Assembly: GCA_008015235.1 (NCBI GenBank)
Contig: SSFF01000011.1
Span: 1 to 64,000 of the forward strand
Direction of reading: 5' to 3'
Source: Rhodoferax sp.
GTDB lineage: Bacteria; Pseudomonadota; Gammaproteobacteria; Burkholderiales; Burkholderiaceae_C
DNA: 64,000 nucleotides
Each line of letters opens with the position of its first letter. Positions within the stretch are counted from its first letter, which is position 1. A program made the position numbers and the translations under genes. This document shows, piece by piece, positions 29,405 through 39,378 of the stretch. The notes under the pieces were generated by a model. That model was given only the letters and a program-made list of their open reading frames with translations, was not told the origin of the DNA and made no database searches.

Positions 29405-31057
29405 TCAGCGGCCGCTGCGCAGGGTGCGGCTCAGCAGGATGACGGGGACCAAGCCCACCAGCACCAGCGCCAGTGCGGGCAGGGCGGCTTCGCCCAGGCG
29501 TTCGTCGCGCGCCAGCTGGTAGGCCATCACGGCCAGGGTGTCGCTGTTGAAGGGGCGCAGCACCAAGGTGGCGGGCAGCTCCTTCATCACGTCCACAAAG
29601 ACCAGCAAGGCAGCGGCGGCCACCGGGCGGCGCAAGAGCGGCCAGTGCACCCGCGCCAGAAGCGCCCAGCCGCGGCAGCCCAGCAGCTGGGACGACTCAT
29701 CCAGGCTGCGCGGAATCCGGCTGTAGCCGCTTTGTACCGACTGCAGCGCCACGGATGTAAATCGCACCAGGTAGGCCCACACCAGGCCCAGGCTGGTGGC
29801 GGTCATGAGGGCCCCCAGCGGGCTTTCAGGCCATATCTGCCGCACCCAGTCCAAGGGAAGCAGCAAGCCGACCACCACCACCGCACCGGGGACGGCATAG
29901 CCCAGGCCGATTGAACGCGCCAGCCACTGCGTGGGGCCCTGGGGGCGGATGCGCACCAGCAGCCCCAGGGCAAGCGCCACGGCACTGGCCAGCACCGCGG
30001 TCAGCAGCCCGAGGCGCAGGCTGTTGAAGGCCCATTGCCCGAACGGTGCCAGCTGCAGCTGCGTCCACTCGCCCAGCAGCGGGCGCAGCATGAACAGCAC
30101 GGGCAGCACAAACCCGGCCATCAAGGGAATGGTGCAGGCCAGCCAGGCCAGCGCCAGGCCGCGTCCGTGCAGCCGCACAGGCTTCGGTGCCTGGGTCAGG
30201 GTGGCGGTCTGGCGGCTACTGAAGCGCAGGCGCTTCTGGGCGCTTTGCTCGATGTGCAGGAACAGTGCCACCAGTGCCAGCAGCACCGTGGCCAGCTGGG
30301 CGGCTGCATAGCGGTCGTCCAGGGCCAGCCAGGCCTTGTAGATGCCGGCGGTAAAGCTTTGCACGCCAAAGTAGCTCACCACGCCGAAGTCGGCCAGGGT
30401 TTCCATCAGTGCCAGCGCCACGCCGGCGGCAATGGCCGGGCGCGCCATGGGCAGGGCCACTTGCCACAGGCGTCGCCACCAGGGTGCTCCCAGCAGGGCC
30501 GCGGCGTCCAGTAGGTTGCTGGCGCGCTCGGCCAGCGCGGTCCGTGTGAGCAGGTACACATACGGGTAGAGCGTGAAGCTCAGCACCCAGATGGCGCCGC
30601 CCAGGTTGCGCACTTCGGGGAACATGCGCCCCTCCAGACCGAACGCGGCGCGCAGGGCGTTCTGCAAGGGGCCCGCGAACTGCAGGAAGTCGGTGTAGCC
30701 ATAGGCCACCACGTAAGGCGGCACCGCCAGTGGAAGCAGCAGAGCCCACTCGAAGAAGCGTCGGCCCGGGAAGTCGAAAATTGTCACGGCCAGCGCGGCT
30801 CCGGTGCCGATCATGGCCACGCCCACGCCCACCCCCAGGCACAGCCACAGCGAGGTCGCAGCGTAACGGGGCAATACCGTGTCGGCCATGTCGCGCAGGG
30901 TCTGCCAGCCTGCGGCATCGAGGTGGAACCAGGTGGCCGCGATCGCCAGCAGCGGCCACACCAGAAACAGCCCCAGCAGCCACAGCGCACCGGAGGTGGT
31001 GCGCAAGGCCGATCCGGGTTCGGGATGGGGCAGGGGAGTAGGCTGGGACGCTGGCAT
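29405..31057 (-). CDS. Fe(III) ABC transporter permease (FbpB-like, duplicated permease domains)
   Basis: ~550 aa, 12 TM-like segments, EAA-loop-like AALLGAPWWRRLWQVALPMARPAI and SQLLGCRGWALLARVHWPLLRRPV. Confidence 0.88.
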   Translation of the reverse strand: MPASQPTPLPHPEPGSALRTTSGALWLLGLFLVWPLLAIAATWFHLDAAGWQTLRDMADTVLPRYAATSLWLCLGVGVGVAMIGTGAALAVTIFDFPGRRFFEWALLLPLAVPPYVVAYGYTDFLQFAGPLQNALRAAFGLEGRMFPEVRNLGGAIWVLSFTLYPYVYLLTRTALAERASNLLDAAALLGAPWWRRLWQVALPMARPAIAAGVALALMETLADFGVVSYFGVQSFTAGIYKAWLALDDRYAAAQLATVLLALVALFLHIEQSAQKRLRFSSRQTATLTQAPKPVRLHGRGLALAWLACTIPLMAGFVLPVLFMLRPLLGEWTQLQLAPFGQWAFNSLRLGLLTAVLASAVALALGLLVRIRPQGPTQWLARSIGLGYAVPGAVVVVGLLLPLDWVRQIWPESPLGALMTATSLGLVWAYLVRFTSVALQSVQSGYSRIPRSLDESSQLLGCRGWALLARVHWPLLRRPVAAAALLVFVDVMKELPATLVLRPFNSDTLAVMAYQLARDERLGEAALPALALVLVGLVPVILLSRTLRSGR

Positions 31058-31092
31058 GGGGGGGGTGGAGGGCGCGCGCCGGAGGTGCGCTG

Positions 31093-31112
31093 AATGAGAA
31101 TTGTAGGCAATT
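31093..31112. promoter_or_regulatory. Possible Fur half-site region between divergent permease and ATPase genes
   Basis: AATGAGAATTGTAGGCAATT; left half matches AATGAGAAT-type Fur sites, right half degenerate. Confidence 0.35.
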
Positions 31113-31123
31113 AGAATCCCTGC

Positions 31124-32188
31124 ATGTCTTTGCAAGTTCGCCAACTCTCGGTCCGCTATGCCGGCACATCCCGCGCCGCCGTGCAGGGGGTCTCACTGAC
31201 GTTGCAGGCCGGGGACATCGGGGTTCTCATCGGTCCCTCGGGCTGTGGCAAGACCACCCTGCTGCGCGCTATCGCTGGGCTCGAACCCGTGGCCGAGGGC
31301 AGCGTGGTGCTCAATGGCCGCGTGCTGGCACAGGCAGGCAGCCACAACGATACGGCCCAGGGGCGTGTGGGCATGGTGTTCCAGGACTATGCGCTGTTCC
31401 CGCACCTGAGCGTGGCCACCAATGTGGCCTTTGGACTCCATGGACAGGCCACTGCCACCGTCAAGGCGCGGGTCGACGAGTGCCTAGAGCGTGTCGGACT
31501 GGCCGACTTGCGGAGCCGCATGCCGCACGAACTCTCGGGCGGGCAGCAGCAGCGCGTGGCCTTGGCGCGTGCCCTGGCGCCGGCGCCGGAGTTGCTGCTG
31601 CTGGACGAGCCGTTTTCCAATCTCGACGTCGACCTGCGCGAGCGCCTGGCGTTTGAGGTGCGCGACATCCTGAAGGCCGCCGGTGCCACGGCCTTGTTCG
31701 TGACCCACGACCAGCTCGAGGCCTTCGCTATAGGCGATGCCATCGGCGTCATGCACGAAGGGGTGCTGCACCAGTGGGACGATGCCTTTTCGCTGTACCA
31801 CCGCCCGGCCAGCCGCTTTGTGGCCGAGTTCATCGGGCATGGGGTGTTCCTGCCGGGACGCATTGCACGCGAAGGCAGTGCCGTGGTGGTGGAAACGCCG
31901 CTGGGGCGGCTGCTCGACCCGCGCGAGTGCCCGCTACCCGACGCTTACCCGCAAGGCGTCTGCGAACTGCTGTTGCGGGCCGATGACATCGTCCATGACG
32001 ACCATTCGCCGGTACAGGCCCGCATCCTGCGCCGGGCTTTCCGCGGGGCCGAATTTCTCTATACCCTGCAACTCGACACCGGCCACCAGGTGCTGGCCCT
32101 GGTGCCCTCGCACCACGACCATGCGGTGGGTGACCGCATCGGCATCCGTGCCGAGGTGGACCACGTGGTGACGTTCGCTGCCTCCTAG
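31124..32188 (+). CDS. Fe(III) ABC transporter ATP-binding protein (FbpC-like)
   Basis: Walker A GPSGCGKTTLLRAIAGLE, LSGGQQQRVALARAL, Walker B LLLLDEPFSNLD. Confidence 0.92.
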   Translation: MSLQVRQLSVRYAGTSRAAVQGVSLTLQAGDIGVLIGPSGCGKTTLLRAIAGLEPVAEGSVVLNGRVLAQAGSHNDTAQGRVGMVFQDYALFPHLSVATNVAFGLHGQATATVKARVDECLERVGLADLRSRMPHELSGGQQQRVALARALAPAPELLLLDEPFSNLDVDLRERLAFEVRDILKAAGATALFVTHDQLEAFAIGDAIGVMHEGVLHQWDDAFSLYHRPASRFVAEFIGHGVFLPGRIAREGSAVVVETPLGRLLDPRECPLPDAYPQGVCELLLRADDIVHDDHSPVQARILRRAFRGAEFLYTLQLDTGHQVLALVPSHHDHAVGDRIGIRAEVDHVVTFAAS

Positions 32189-32455
32189 GGCCTGTTCTCA
32201 CTAATTTCCGAAGATGCGTTGCAATCCAAAAGTCCGTGCGAAAGGCGCAAAACGCAGCCGGGGTTGCCCCCCGGCAAGGCTTTGCAACGCCGCGCAAGGA
32301 CTTTTTGGTTGCAACCCGAAGGGATAGTGGTGAAAACAGCGCCACTCGGCGTTGCATTCCTCGCCCAGACGCCCAGTCTGGGCTTCGTCGTGCGCCTTGA
32401 TTGGCGCTTTTTTCACCGCTTTCGCACTTTGGAAATTAGTGTGAACAGGCCCTAG
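32185..32455. mobile_element. ~270 bp MITE-like/structured non-coding element with 25-bp terminal inverted repeats
   Basis: CTAGGGCCTGTTCTCACTAATTTCC (32185-32209) pairs with 32431-32455 (reverse complement CTAGGGCCTGTTCACACTAATTTCC), one mismatch; further nested inverted repeats inside. Confidence 0.8.
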
Positions 32456-32928
32456 CTCCACCAGCGCAGCATACCGGTGAGTGCGGCCGTCATCAGCACG
32501 TAGCGCAGGAACTTGCCGATGGCCATGTAGGCCAGGCAAGGCCAGAACGGCAGTCGCAGCCAGCCGGCCACTGCACACAGCGGATCGCCCACCAGAGGCA
32601 GCCATGCCAGCAGGCAGGCCTTGGGGCCGAGTTTGCGCAGCCAGTCCAGCGCGCGGGCATGGAAGCGCTGGTGTTCAAAACGGTCGGCCACGCGGTGGGC
32701 GCCGTAGCCTAGCCACCAGTCCAGCGCGCCCCCCAGGGTGTTGCCGAGCGTGGCCACCAGGATGGCACTCCAGAACATGTCGGGATTGAGCTGCACCACG
32801 CCAAACACCACCGGCTCCGACCCCATGGGAAGCAGGGTGGCAGAAAGGAAGGCCACCACAAAAATGGCGCTCAGGCTCAATTGCGGCAAGGCCAGCAGTT
32901 CGAGCAGCGGGGCAATCCAGGAGTCCAT
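32452..32928 (-). CDS. YqaA/DedA-like small membrane protein
   Basis: LEL...SAIFVVAFLSATLLPMGSEPVVFGV, TLGNTLGGALDWWLGYG; ~158 aa, multi-TM. Confidence 0.8.
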   Translation of the reverse strand: MDSWIAPLLELLALPQLSLSAIFVVAFLSATLLPMGSEPVVFGVVQLNPDMFWSAILVATLGNTLGGALDWWLGYGAHRVADRFEHQRFHARALDWLRKLGPKACLLAWLPLVGDPLCAVAGWLRLPFWPCLAYMAIGKFLRYVLMTAALTGMLRWWS

Positions 32929-33032
32929 GGCGCGCACTGTATCGGAAGGCGGCAGCCCCAGCCTGCGCGGGTTATTTACATTTGCTTGCCTTGCATTTCA
33001 ATTGCTGAAATTTTGGGCAGGTAAAATCGGGC

Positions 33033-33060
33033 AGCCCCAGCCTCCTTGGGGCTTTTTATT
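33033..33060 (+). terminator. Terminator-like hairpin plus U-tract in the dusB leader
   Basis: AGCCCC-agcctcctt-GGGGCT followed by TTTTATT, 23 bp before the dusB ATG and just after a possible -10 (TAAAAT). Confidence 0.5.
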
Positions 33061-33082
33061 CCCCCACCTTTCCTCAGTACCC

Positions 33083-34135
33083 ATGCACATTGGTCCGTTC
33101 GCACTGGCGAATCCGTTCTTTGTTGCGCCCATGGCCGGCGTGACGGATCGGCCGTTCCGCCAGCTGTGCAAACAGCTCGGTGCCGGGTATGCGGTGAGCG
33201 AAATGGTGACCTCGCGCCCCGACCTGCAGGCCTCGCTCAAGACCTCGCGCCGCGCCAACCACGACGGCGAGCCCGGCCCCATTGCCGTGCAGATTGCCGG
33301 GACCGATGGCCCCATGATGGCCGACGCGGCGCGCTACAACATCGACCGCGGCGCCCAGATCATTGACATCAACATGGGCTGTCCGGCCAAGAAGGTGTGC
33401 AACAAGTGGGCCGGTTCGGCGCTGATGCAGAACGAGCCGCTGGCGCTGGAAATCGTCGATGCCGTGGTGGCAGCCTGCGCCCCGCACGGGGTGCCGGTGA
33501 CCCTGAAGATGCGCACCGGTTGGTGCGAAACCGAAAAGAACGCAGTGGCTTTGGCGCGCGCCGCCGAATCCGCCGGTGTGCAGATGGTGACGGTGCACGG
33601 CCGCACCCGCGACCAGGGCTATCGCGGCCAGGCCGAATACGACACCATTGCCGCCGTCAAGGCGGCGCTGCGCATTCCGGTGGTGGCCAATGGCGACATC
33701 GACTCCCCCGAAAAGGCCCGCGCCGTGCTGCAACGCACGGGAGCCGATGCCGTGATGATCGGCCGTGCGGCCCAGGGGCGTCCCTGGATATTCCGCGAAA
33801 TTGCCCACTATCTCGCCACGGGCTCCGAGCTTGCGCCACCCCTGGTGCTGGAGGTGAAGCGCTGGCTGATTGAACACCTGCACGACCACTACGCGCTGTA
33901 CGGCGAGTACACGGGCGTGCGATCGGCACGCAAACACATTGGCTGGTATGTGCATGCGCTGCCCGGGGGCGATGTTTTTCGCGCCCACATGAACACCCTG
34001 GAAAGCGCCGAGCAGCAGCTCGGCGCCGTGGGGGAATTTTTCGACCAGTTGAATGCGATGTCCGATCGGCTGCCGGCCCTGCATGGCGCGACGGAACCCC
34101 AGGAGAGAGACGATATGAAGGAATGCACCGTATGA
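33083..34135 (+). CDS. dusB: tRNA-dihydrouridine synthase DusB
   Basis: VAPMAGVTDRPFRQLCKQLGAGYAVSEM, DINMGCPAKKVCNKWAGSALM; followed by fis. Confidence 0.96.
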   Translation: MHIGPFALANPFFVAPMAGVTDRPFRQLCKQLGAGYAVSEMVTSRPDLQASLKTSRRANHDGEPGPIAVQIAGTDGPMMADAARYNIDRGAQIIDINMGCPAKKVCNKWAGSALMQNEPLALEIVDAVVAACAPHGVPVTLKMRTGWCETEKNAVALARAAESAGVQMVTVHGRTRDQGYRGQAEYDTIAAVKAALRIPVVANGDIDSPEKARAVLQRTGADAVMIGRAAQGRPWIFREIAHYLATGSELAPPLVLEVKRWLIEHLHDHYALYGEYTGVRSARKHIGWYVHALPGGDVFRAHMNTLESAEQQLGAVGEFFDQLNAMSDRLPALHGATEPQERDDMKECTV

Positions 34136-34365
34136 GCAAGCAGCACCTCGAAGACTGCGTGCGGTCCAGCCTGGAGACCTACTTCCGCGACCTCGGTGGC
34201 ACTGAGCCCAATGGCATGCACGACATGCTGGTGCGCGCCGTGGAGCGCCCGCTGCTGCAGTTCGTGATGCACCAGGCCGACAACAACCAGAGCAAGGCCG
34301 CCCAGTGGCTGGGCCTGAACCGCAATACCCTGCGCAAGAAGCTGGTTGAGCACGAATTGCTCTGA
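34132..34365 (+). CDS. fis: Fis-family DNA-binding protein
   Basis: 77 aa; C-terminal HTH NNQSKAAQWLGLNRNTLRKKL; overlaps dusB by ATGA. Confidence 0.95.
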   Translation: MSKQHLEDCVRSSLETYFRDLGGTEPNGMHDMLVRAVERPLLQFVMHQADNNQSKAAQWLGLNRNTLRKKLVEHELL

Positions 34366-34416
34366 CCCCGCGAGTCCTGCGCCACCACCGATTTTTAAAC
34401 TCTGAAGCCTCCCACC

Positions 34417-36015
34417 ATGCAAGCACTGCTCTCCGTCTCGGACAAATCCGGCATCGTCGAACTCGCCCAACAACTGCACGCCCAGGGCGTCAAGCTCCTG
34501 TCCACCGGCGGCACCGCCAAACTGCTGGCCGAGAAGGGCCTCCCGGTCACCGAGGTGGCCGAGATGACGGGCTTCCCCGAAATGCTGGACGGCCGCGTCA
34601 AGACCCTGCACCCGCGCGTGCACGGCGGCCTGCTGGCCCGCCGGGACGTGCCCGCGCACATGGCGGCTTTGAAAGAGCACAGCATCGACACCATCGACTT
34701 CCTGGTGGTGAACCTGTACCCGTTCGAAGCCACCGTGGCCAAGGCCGGTTGCACGCTGGAGGACGCCATCGAGAACATCGACATCGGCGGTCCCGCCATG
34801 GTGCGCAGCGCCGCCAAGAACTGGAAGGACGTGGCGGTGCTGACCGATGCCTCGCAATACGCCTCCGTCATCGCCGAACTGAAAGCCACCGGCCAGGTCT
34901 CGCGCAAGACCAAGTTCGCGCTGGGTGTGGCCGCGTTCAACCGCATCAGCCAGTACGACGGCGCCATCAGCGACTACCTCTCCGCCGTGCAGGTGGGTGA
35001 GGACGCCCCGGCGGACGCCGCTGCCCCCACGCTGGACCTGTTCCCCGGCCAGAGCAACGGCCGCTTCATCAAGGTGCAGGACCTGCGCTACGGTGAGAAC
35101 AGCCACCAGAGCGCCGCCCTGTACCGCGACCTGTACCCTGCACCCGGCTCGCTGGTCACCGCCAAGCAGTTGCAGGGCAAGGAATTGAGCTACAACAACA
35201 TCGCCGACGCCGATGCGGCCTGGGAGTGCGTGAAGAGCTTCAACACCCCGGCGTGTGTCATCGTCAAGCACGCCAACCCCTGCGGTGTGGCCGTGGGCGC
35301 CAATGCGCTGGAGGTCTACAGCAAGGCCTTCCAGACCGATCCCACCAGCGCATTCGGCGGCATCATCGCCCTGAACTGCGAACTGGACGAGGCAGCCGCC
35401 CAGCAGATTTCCAAGCAGTTTGTCGAAGTGCTGATGGCGCCCAGCTTCACCGCGGCAGCACTGGAAGTGTTCAAGAGCAAGGTCAATGTGCGCATCCTGC
35501 AGATCGACCTGCCCAAGGGCGGTAGCACAGCGTGGGACCAAGGCCGCAATGCCATGGACATGAAGCGCATCGGTTCCGGCATCCTGCTGCAGACTGCCGA
35601 CAACCACGAACTGACCCTGGCCGACCTGAAGGTGGTCACCACCAAGCAGCCCTCGCAGGACGAGCTGAACGATCTGCTGTTTGCCTGGAACGTGGCCAAG
35701 TTCGTCAAGAGCAATGCCATCGTCTTCTGCAAGGGTGGTATGACCATGGGTGTGGGTGCAGGCCAGATGAGCCGCCTGGACTCGGCCCGCATTGCCAGCA
35801 TCAAGGCCGGCCACGCCAACCTGTCCCTGGCTGGCACGGTGGTGGCGAGCGACGCCTTCTTCCCGTTCCGCGATGGCCTGGACGTGGTGGTGGACCACGG
35901 TGCCACCTGCATCATCCAGCCCGGCGGCTCCATGCGCGACCAGGAGGTGATTGACGCCGCCAACGAGCGTGGCGTGTCCATGGTGTTCTCTGGCGTGCGC
36001 CACTTCCGCCATTAA
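34417..36015 (+). CDS. purH: Bifunctional AICAR formyltransferase/IMP cyclohydrolase
   Basis: [53 protein letters not shown]. Confidence 0.98.
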   Translation: MQALLSVSDKSGIVELAQQLHAQGVKLLSTGGTAKLLAEKGLPVTEVAEMTGFPEMLDGRVKTLHPRVHGGLLARRDVPAHMAALKEHSIDTIDFLVVNLYPFEATVAKAGCTLEDAIENIDIGGPAMVRSAAKNWKDVAVLTDASQYASVIAELKATGQVSRKTKFALGVAAFNRISQYDGAISDYLSAVQVGEDAPADAAAPTLDLFPGQSNGRFIKVQDLRYGENSHQSAALYRDLYPAPGSLVTAKQLQGKELSYNNIADADAAWECVKSFNTPACVIVKHANPCGVAVGANALEVYSKAFQTDPTSAFGGIIALNCELDEAAAQQISKQFVEVLMAPSFTAAALEVFKSKVNVRILQIDLPKGGSTAWDQGRNAMDMKRIGSGILLQTADNHELTLADLKVVTTKQPSQDELNDLLFAWNVAKFVKSNAIVFCKGGMTMGVGAGQMSRLDSARIASIKAGHANLSLAGTVVASDAFFPFRDGLDVVVDHGATCIIQPGGSMRDQEVIDAANERGVSMVFSGVRHFRH

Positions 36016-36039
36016 GCTGAAGTTGAGGGTGTTTTAGCC

Positions 36040-36086
36040 CTCTGGCCCGCATAGAACCTGCGCAAGAAGCTACTGAATTGGTAGCG
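36040..36086 (+). repeat. Dispersed ~45-bp repeat, copy 5
   Basis: CTCTGGCCCGCATAGAACCTGCGCAAGAAGCTACTGAATTGGTAGC. Confidence 0.82.
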
Positions 36087-36126
36087 GCTGCGCGGGTTTT
36101 TTTATGCGCGCTTGCCGGTGCGGGGC

Positions 36127-36861
36127 TTACCAGCTGGTGCGCGCCAGGGCCTGCACACTGGTGGCTGTATCGGTGCTGAACAGGGTGTCGATGAGGATGC
36201 CTTCGCGCTGCTGGATGAAGCCCAGGAACTCCTGCGCCGCATTGCCTTCCTGGGTCATGGCGCCGAAGGTGTCGAACCCTGCTTCGAGAAAGCTCTGCAA
36301 GGCGCCCAGACCGCTGGCGCGGGCGGCAGGGCGCATCATGCGCAACAAGGTACGCAGGCCGCGCTTGCGCGTGAACTGGGTCAGGTCCTGGCCCACGCGC
36401 AGCACGGTGGCGAGCTGGAATTCGCGGTACTCGGGGTGGCCCACACTCTGCCAGGCCTGCACGTAGCGCGCGGTGTCCAGCGCGGTGTCCGTCCCCATGG
36501 CCAGTACGGCGCGCGCCATGGCGGCATCCAGTCGCTCGGTGATGGCATGCAGCTCGGCCATGCTGACGGCGGTGTCCACCACCGATTCCGGAAACAGTCG
36601 CTCCAATGGGCCGGCAATGCGCACGAACTGGGCGTCGCGTTGGGTGTAGTCCTTGTCGCTGTAAAGCTCGTTCAGGAAAAAAAGCACCGCAGGGCGAAAG
36701 CGCTCGGTCGACATCAAGTCGGTGTAGGTGGTGCGAAAACGCGCCGCCTGAAAGGCCTTGATGGCGGCGACGGCTGCACGCAGCGGCGGCTCCTGGGCTG
36801 CCTGCGCGCGCAGCTGGTTGACCTCGGCCACGGCGGTGCGTATCGACTCGGAAGCGCTCAT
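36127..36861 (-). CDS. Conserved hypothetical protein (FFLNELY motif)
   Basis: 244 aa ORF, FRPAVLFFLNELYSDKDYTQRDAQFVRI; coding-like, family not confidently named. Confidence 0.7.
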   Translation of the reverse strand: MSASESIRTAVAEVNQLRAQAAQEPPLRAAVAAIKAFQAARFRTTYTDLMSTERFRPAVLFFLNELYSDKDYTQRDAQFVRIAGPLERLFPESVVDTAVSMAELHAITERLDAAMARAVLAMGTDTALDTARYVQAWQSVGHPEYREFQLATVLRVGQDLTQFTRKRGLRTLLRMMRPAARASGLGALQSFLEAGFDTFGAMTQEGNAAQEFLGFIQQREGILIDTLFSTDTATSVQALARTSW

Positions 36862-36883
36862 GGTCCGAATTTATAGGTCAAAT

Positions 36884-36933
36884 TGGCCGCTGGTCCGCAT
36901 AAAACAAGCGCAGACAGCTCCTGTTTCTATAGC
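36884..36933 (+). repeat. Dispersed ~45-bp repeat, copy 6
   Basis: GGCCGCTGGTCCGCATAAAACAAGCGCAGACAGCTCCTGTTTCTATAGCG. Confidence 0.75.
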
Positions 36934-38228
36934 GACTGGAATACTTCCGCGGCCGCCGCCACCGAGGCAGCGATGTCGGCGTCGGTGTGGGCAGCGCTCA
37001 TGAAGCCGGCTTCGTACAGGGCCGGGGCAATGTAGACGCCGCGATCCAGCAGACCGTGGAACAGGGTATTGAAGGTCTTGTTGTCGGTGGTCATGACCTT
37101 GGCGTAGTTCTGCGGCAGTTGCGGGAACAGGAAGAAGCCGAACATGCCGCCCTCGCTGTCGGTGCTGAAAGGCACACCGGCCTTGTCGGCCGCGGCTTGC
37201 AGCCCGGACATGAAGGCTTGGGTCTTGCGGGTCAGGTCTTCGTAGAAGCCGGGTTTGCCGATTTCCTTGAGCGTGGCCAGACCGCAGGCCGTGGCCACGG
37301 GGTTGCCCGACAAGGTACCGGCCTGGTAGACCGTGCCCAGCGGGGCGAGGTGCTGCATGGTGGCGCGCTTGCCGCCAAAGGCCGCCAGCGGCATGCCGCC
37401 GCCAATGACCTTGCCCATGACAGTGAGGTCGGGCTCGAAGCCGGGGATGGACTTGGCGTACACGCTCTGCGCGCTGCCCTTGGCCACGCGGAAACCCGTC
37501 ATCACCTCGTCCATGATCAGCAGCGCGCCGTGCTGGCTGCAGAGCTCGCGGCAGCGCTTCATGAAGGGGACCGAGGCGCGCACGAAGTTCATGTTGCCGG
37601 CAATCGGCTCGATGATCAGGCAGGCCAGGTCGGCGCCGTGCAGGGCAAAGGCTTCTTCCAGCTGCTCGATGTTGTTGTACTCCAGCACCAGGGTGTGCTG
37701 CACCACTTCGGGCGGCACGCCGGCGCTGGTGGCGCTGCCGAAGGTGGCCAGGCCCGAACCCGCCTTCACCAGCAGGGCGTCGGCGTGGCCGTGGTAGCAA
37801 CCTTCGAACTTGATGAGCTTGCTGCGGCCGGTGGCGCCGCGTGCCAGGCGGATCGCACTCATGCCGGCTTCGGTGCCGCTGCTGACCAGGCGCACCATGT
37901 CCATGCTGGGGATGCGTTCGAGGATGGCTTCGGCGAGCTCGACCTCGCGCTCGGTGGGGGCACCGAATGAGAAGCCGTCGACGGCCGCCTTTTGCACGGC
38001 TTCGAGCACGGCCGGGTGGCCGTGGCCCAGGATCATGGGGCCCCAGGAGCCGATGTAGTCGATGTACTGCTTGCCGTTGGCGTCCCAGAAGTAGGCGCCT
38101 TGGGCACGTTGCACAAAACGGGGTGTGCCACCCACGGCCTTGAAGGCGCGCACGGGGGAGTTGACGCCGCCGGGAATGACCTTGGCGGCACGTTCAAAAA
38201 GCTGTTGGTTGCGGTCGGTGGTTTGCAT
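36927..38228 (-). CDS. hemL: Glutamate-1-semialdehyde 2,1-aminomutase
   Basis: [23 protein letters not shown] lysine [16 protein letters not shown]. Confidence 0.97.
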   Translation of the reverse strand: MQTTDRNQQLFERAAKVIPGGVNSPVRAFKAVGGTPRFVQRAQGAYFWDANGKQYIDYIGSWGPMILGHGHPAVLEAVQKAAVDGFSFGAPTEREVELAEAILERIPSMDMVRLVSSGTEAGMSAIRLARGATGRSKLIKFEGCYHGHADALLVKAGSGLATFGSATSAGVPPEVVQHTLVLEYNNIEQLEEAFALHGADLACLIIEPIAGNMNFVRASVPFMKRCRELCSQHGALLIMDEVMTGFRVAKGSAQSVYAKSIPGFEPDLTVMGKVIGGGMPLAAFGGKRATMQHLAPLGTVYQAGTLSGNPVATACGLATLKEIGKPGFYEDLTRKTQAFMSGLQAAADKAGVPFSTDSEGGMFGFFLFPQLPQNYAKVMTTDNKTFNTLFHGLLDRGVYIAPALYEAGFMSAAHTDADIAASVAAAAEVFQSL

Positions 38229-38236
38229 GGTGTTTC

Positions 38237-39151
38237 TCAATGCCGGGTGGCGTTGGGGGGAAGTTCAATGGAAAGTTGTTCGCTGGTTTCGCTGTCGTCC
38301 TCGGCTTCGGGCTGGGCCCAGAACATGCGGTCGGGCAGTACATGGCCCATGCCGGGGCGAAAGCCGTTGCCCAGGCACTGGTCGAGGTAGCCCAGGGCTT
38401 CTGCCACGGCTTCGGTCAGCTCGGTGCCACTGGCAATCAGGGCGGTGAGTGCGGCCGACAGGGTTTCGCCCGCACCGGTGAAGTGGGCATCGAATCGTTC
38501 GTATTTGTGGCTGCACAGCGCGGCGTGCGGCGCGGCCAGGATGTTGTCGATGTACTGGTCGGGCAAGGCGATGCCGGTGACCAAGGTATAGGCCACGCCG
38601 AATTCTCCGGCGGCCTTGGCCAGGTCTTTGGCCGAGGGTGGTTTGGCGTCGCTCCACTCCGGCAGCAGCCAGCGTGTCAGCGTGGTGTGGCTTGCGACCA
38701 ACACCGTGGTCTGCGGCAGCAGCAATTCGGTACATGCCTCTAAGTAAGTCTCGGCCAGACTGTCGTCCCACCAGGACAGGTCGGGCATGTAGGTGACCAG
38801 GGCCACGTCGGCATAGTCCGAGGCCAGTGCGCTGACGGCGGCCAGATTCTCCGGCGAGCCGACGAAACCGACCTTGATGGCCTGCACCGGTACGTCTTCG
38901 AGGATAGTGCGTGCCTGCGCAGTGACCACCTCGTCGTCGAAGGTGACATGGTCGATGACTTCTGCTGTGTCGCGCACATAGGCGCCGGTGACCACGGGCA
39001 GCGCATGCACACCGACCGAGGCAATGCTGCTGACGTCGGCTGCCAGCCCGGCCGCGGCACTGGGGTCGTTGGCGTTGAAGCTCAGTACGCAGGCGCCCGG
39101 GCCCTCGTCGAGTTCGGGGTCAATGTCACTGGGTGGAAGGGGGGCCTGCAT
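38237..39151 (-). CDS. thiD: Hydroxymethylpyrimidine/phosphomethylpyrimidine kinase-like
   Basis: [35 protein letters not shown]-terminal [16 protein letters not shown]. Confidence 0.82.
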   Translation of the reverse strand: MQAPLPPSDIDPELDEGPGACVLSFNANDPSAAAGLAADVSSIASVGVHALPVVTGAYVRDTAEVIDHVTFDDEVVTAQARTILEDVPVQAIKVGFVGSPENLAAVSALASDYADVALVTYMPDLSWWDDSLAETYLEACTELLLPQTTVLVASHTTLTRWLLPEWSDAKPPSAKDLAKAAGEFGVAYTLVTGIALPDQYIDNILAAPHAALCSHKYERFDAHFTGAGETLSAALTALIASGTELTEAVAEALGYLDQCLGNGFRPGMGHVLPDRMFWAQPEAEDDSETSEQLSIELPPNATRH

Positions 39152-39378
39152 GCGTTTCCCGTCTAGGGTTAACCCTCGGGCAAATGTGTCAAAAATGGAG
39201 CTTTGCGCAGTGGTTGCGGGCTATAGGCCTCTATACAATGATTGCATTCTATGCGAAGGGCCTTTAAGCTCATTCGTTGCTGGGGGCGGGGTGTTGGCAC
39301 AAGGGGTGCGCACTTCACGTTACCGTGTGCAATGGCAGGTTGATCGATTTTCAAGCGCCACTTCAGGAGCCATCATTT

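Noticed and set aside
32719-33082. N-terminal extension of dusB in the ORF track (32738 start)
   Set aside because: Extension is antisense to the YqaA-like gene and lacks similarity; DusB begins MHIGPFALANPFFVAPMAGVTDRPF at 33083.
33889-36012. 707-aa minus-strand ORF opposite purH
   Set aside because: Antisense shadow of purH; His/Gly/Val/Leu-rich composition with no recognisable domain.
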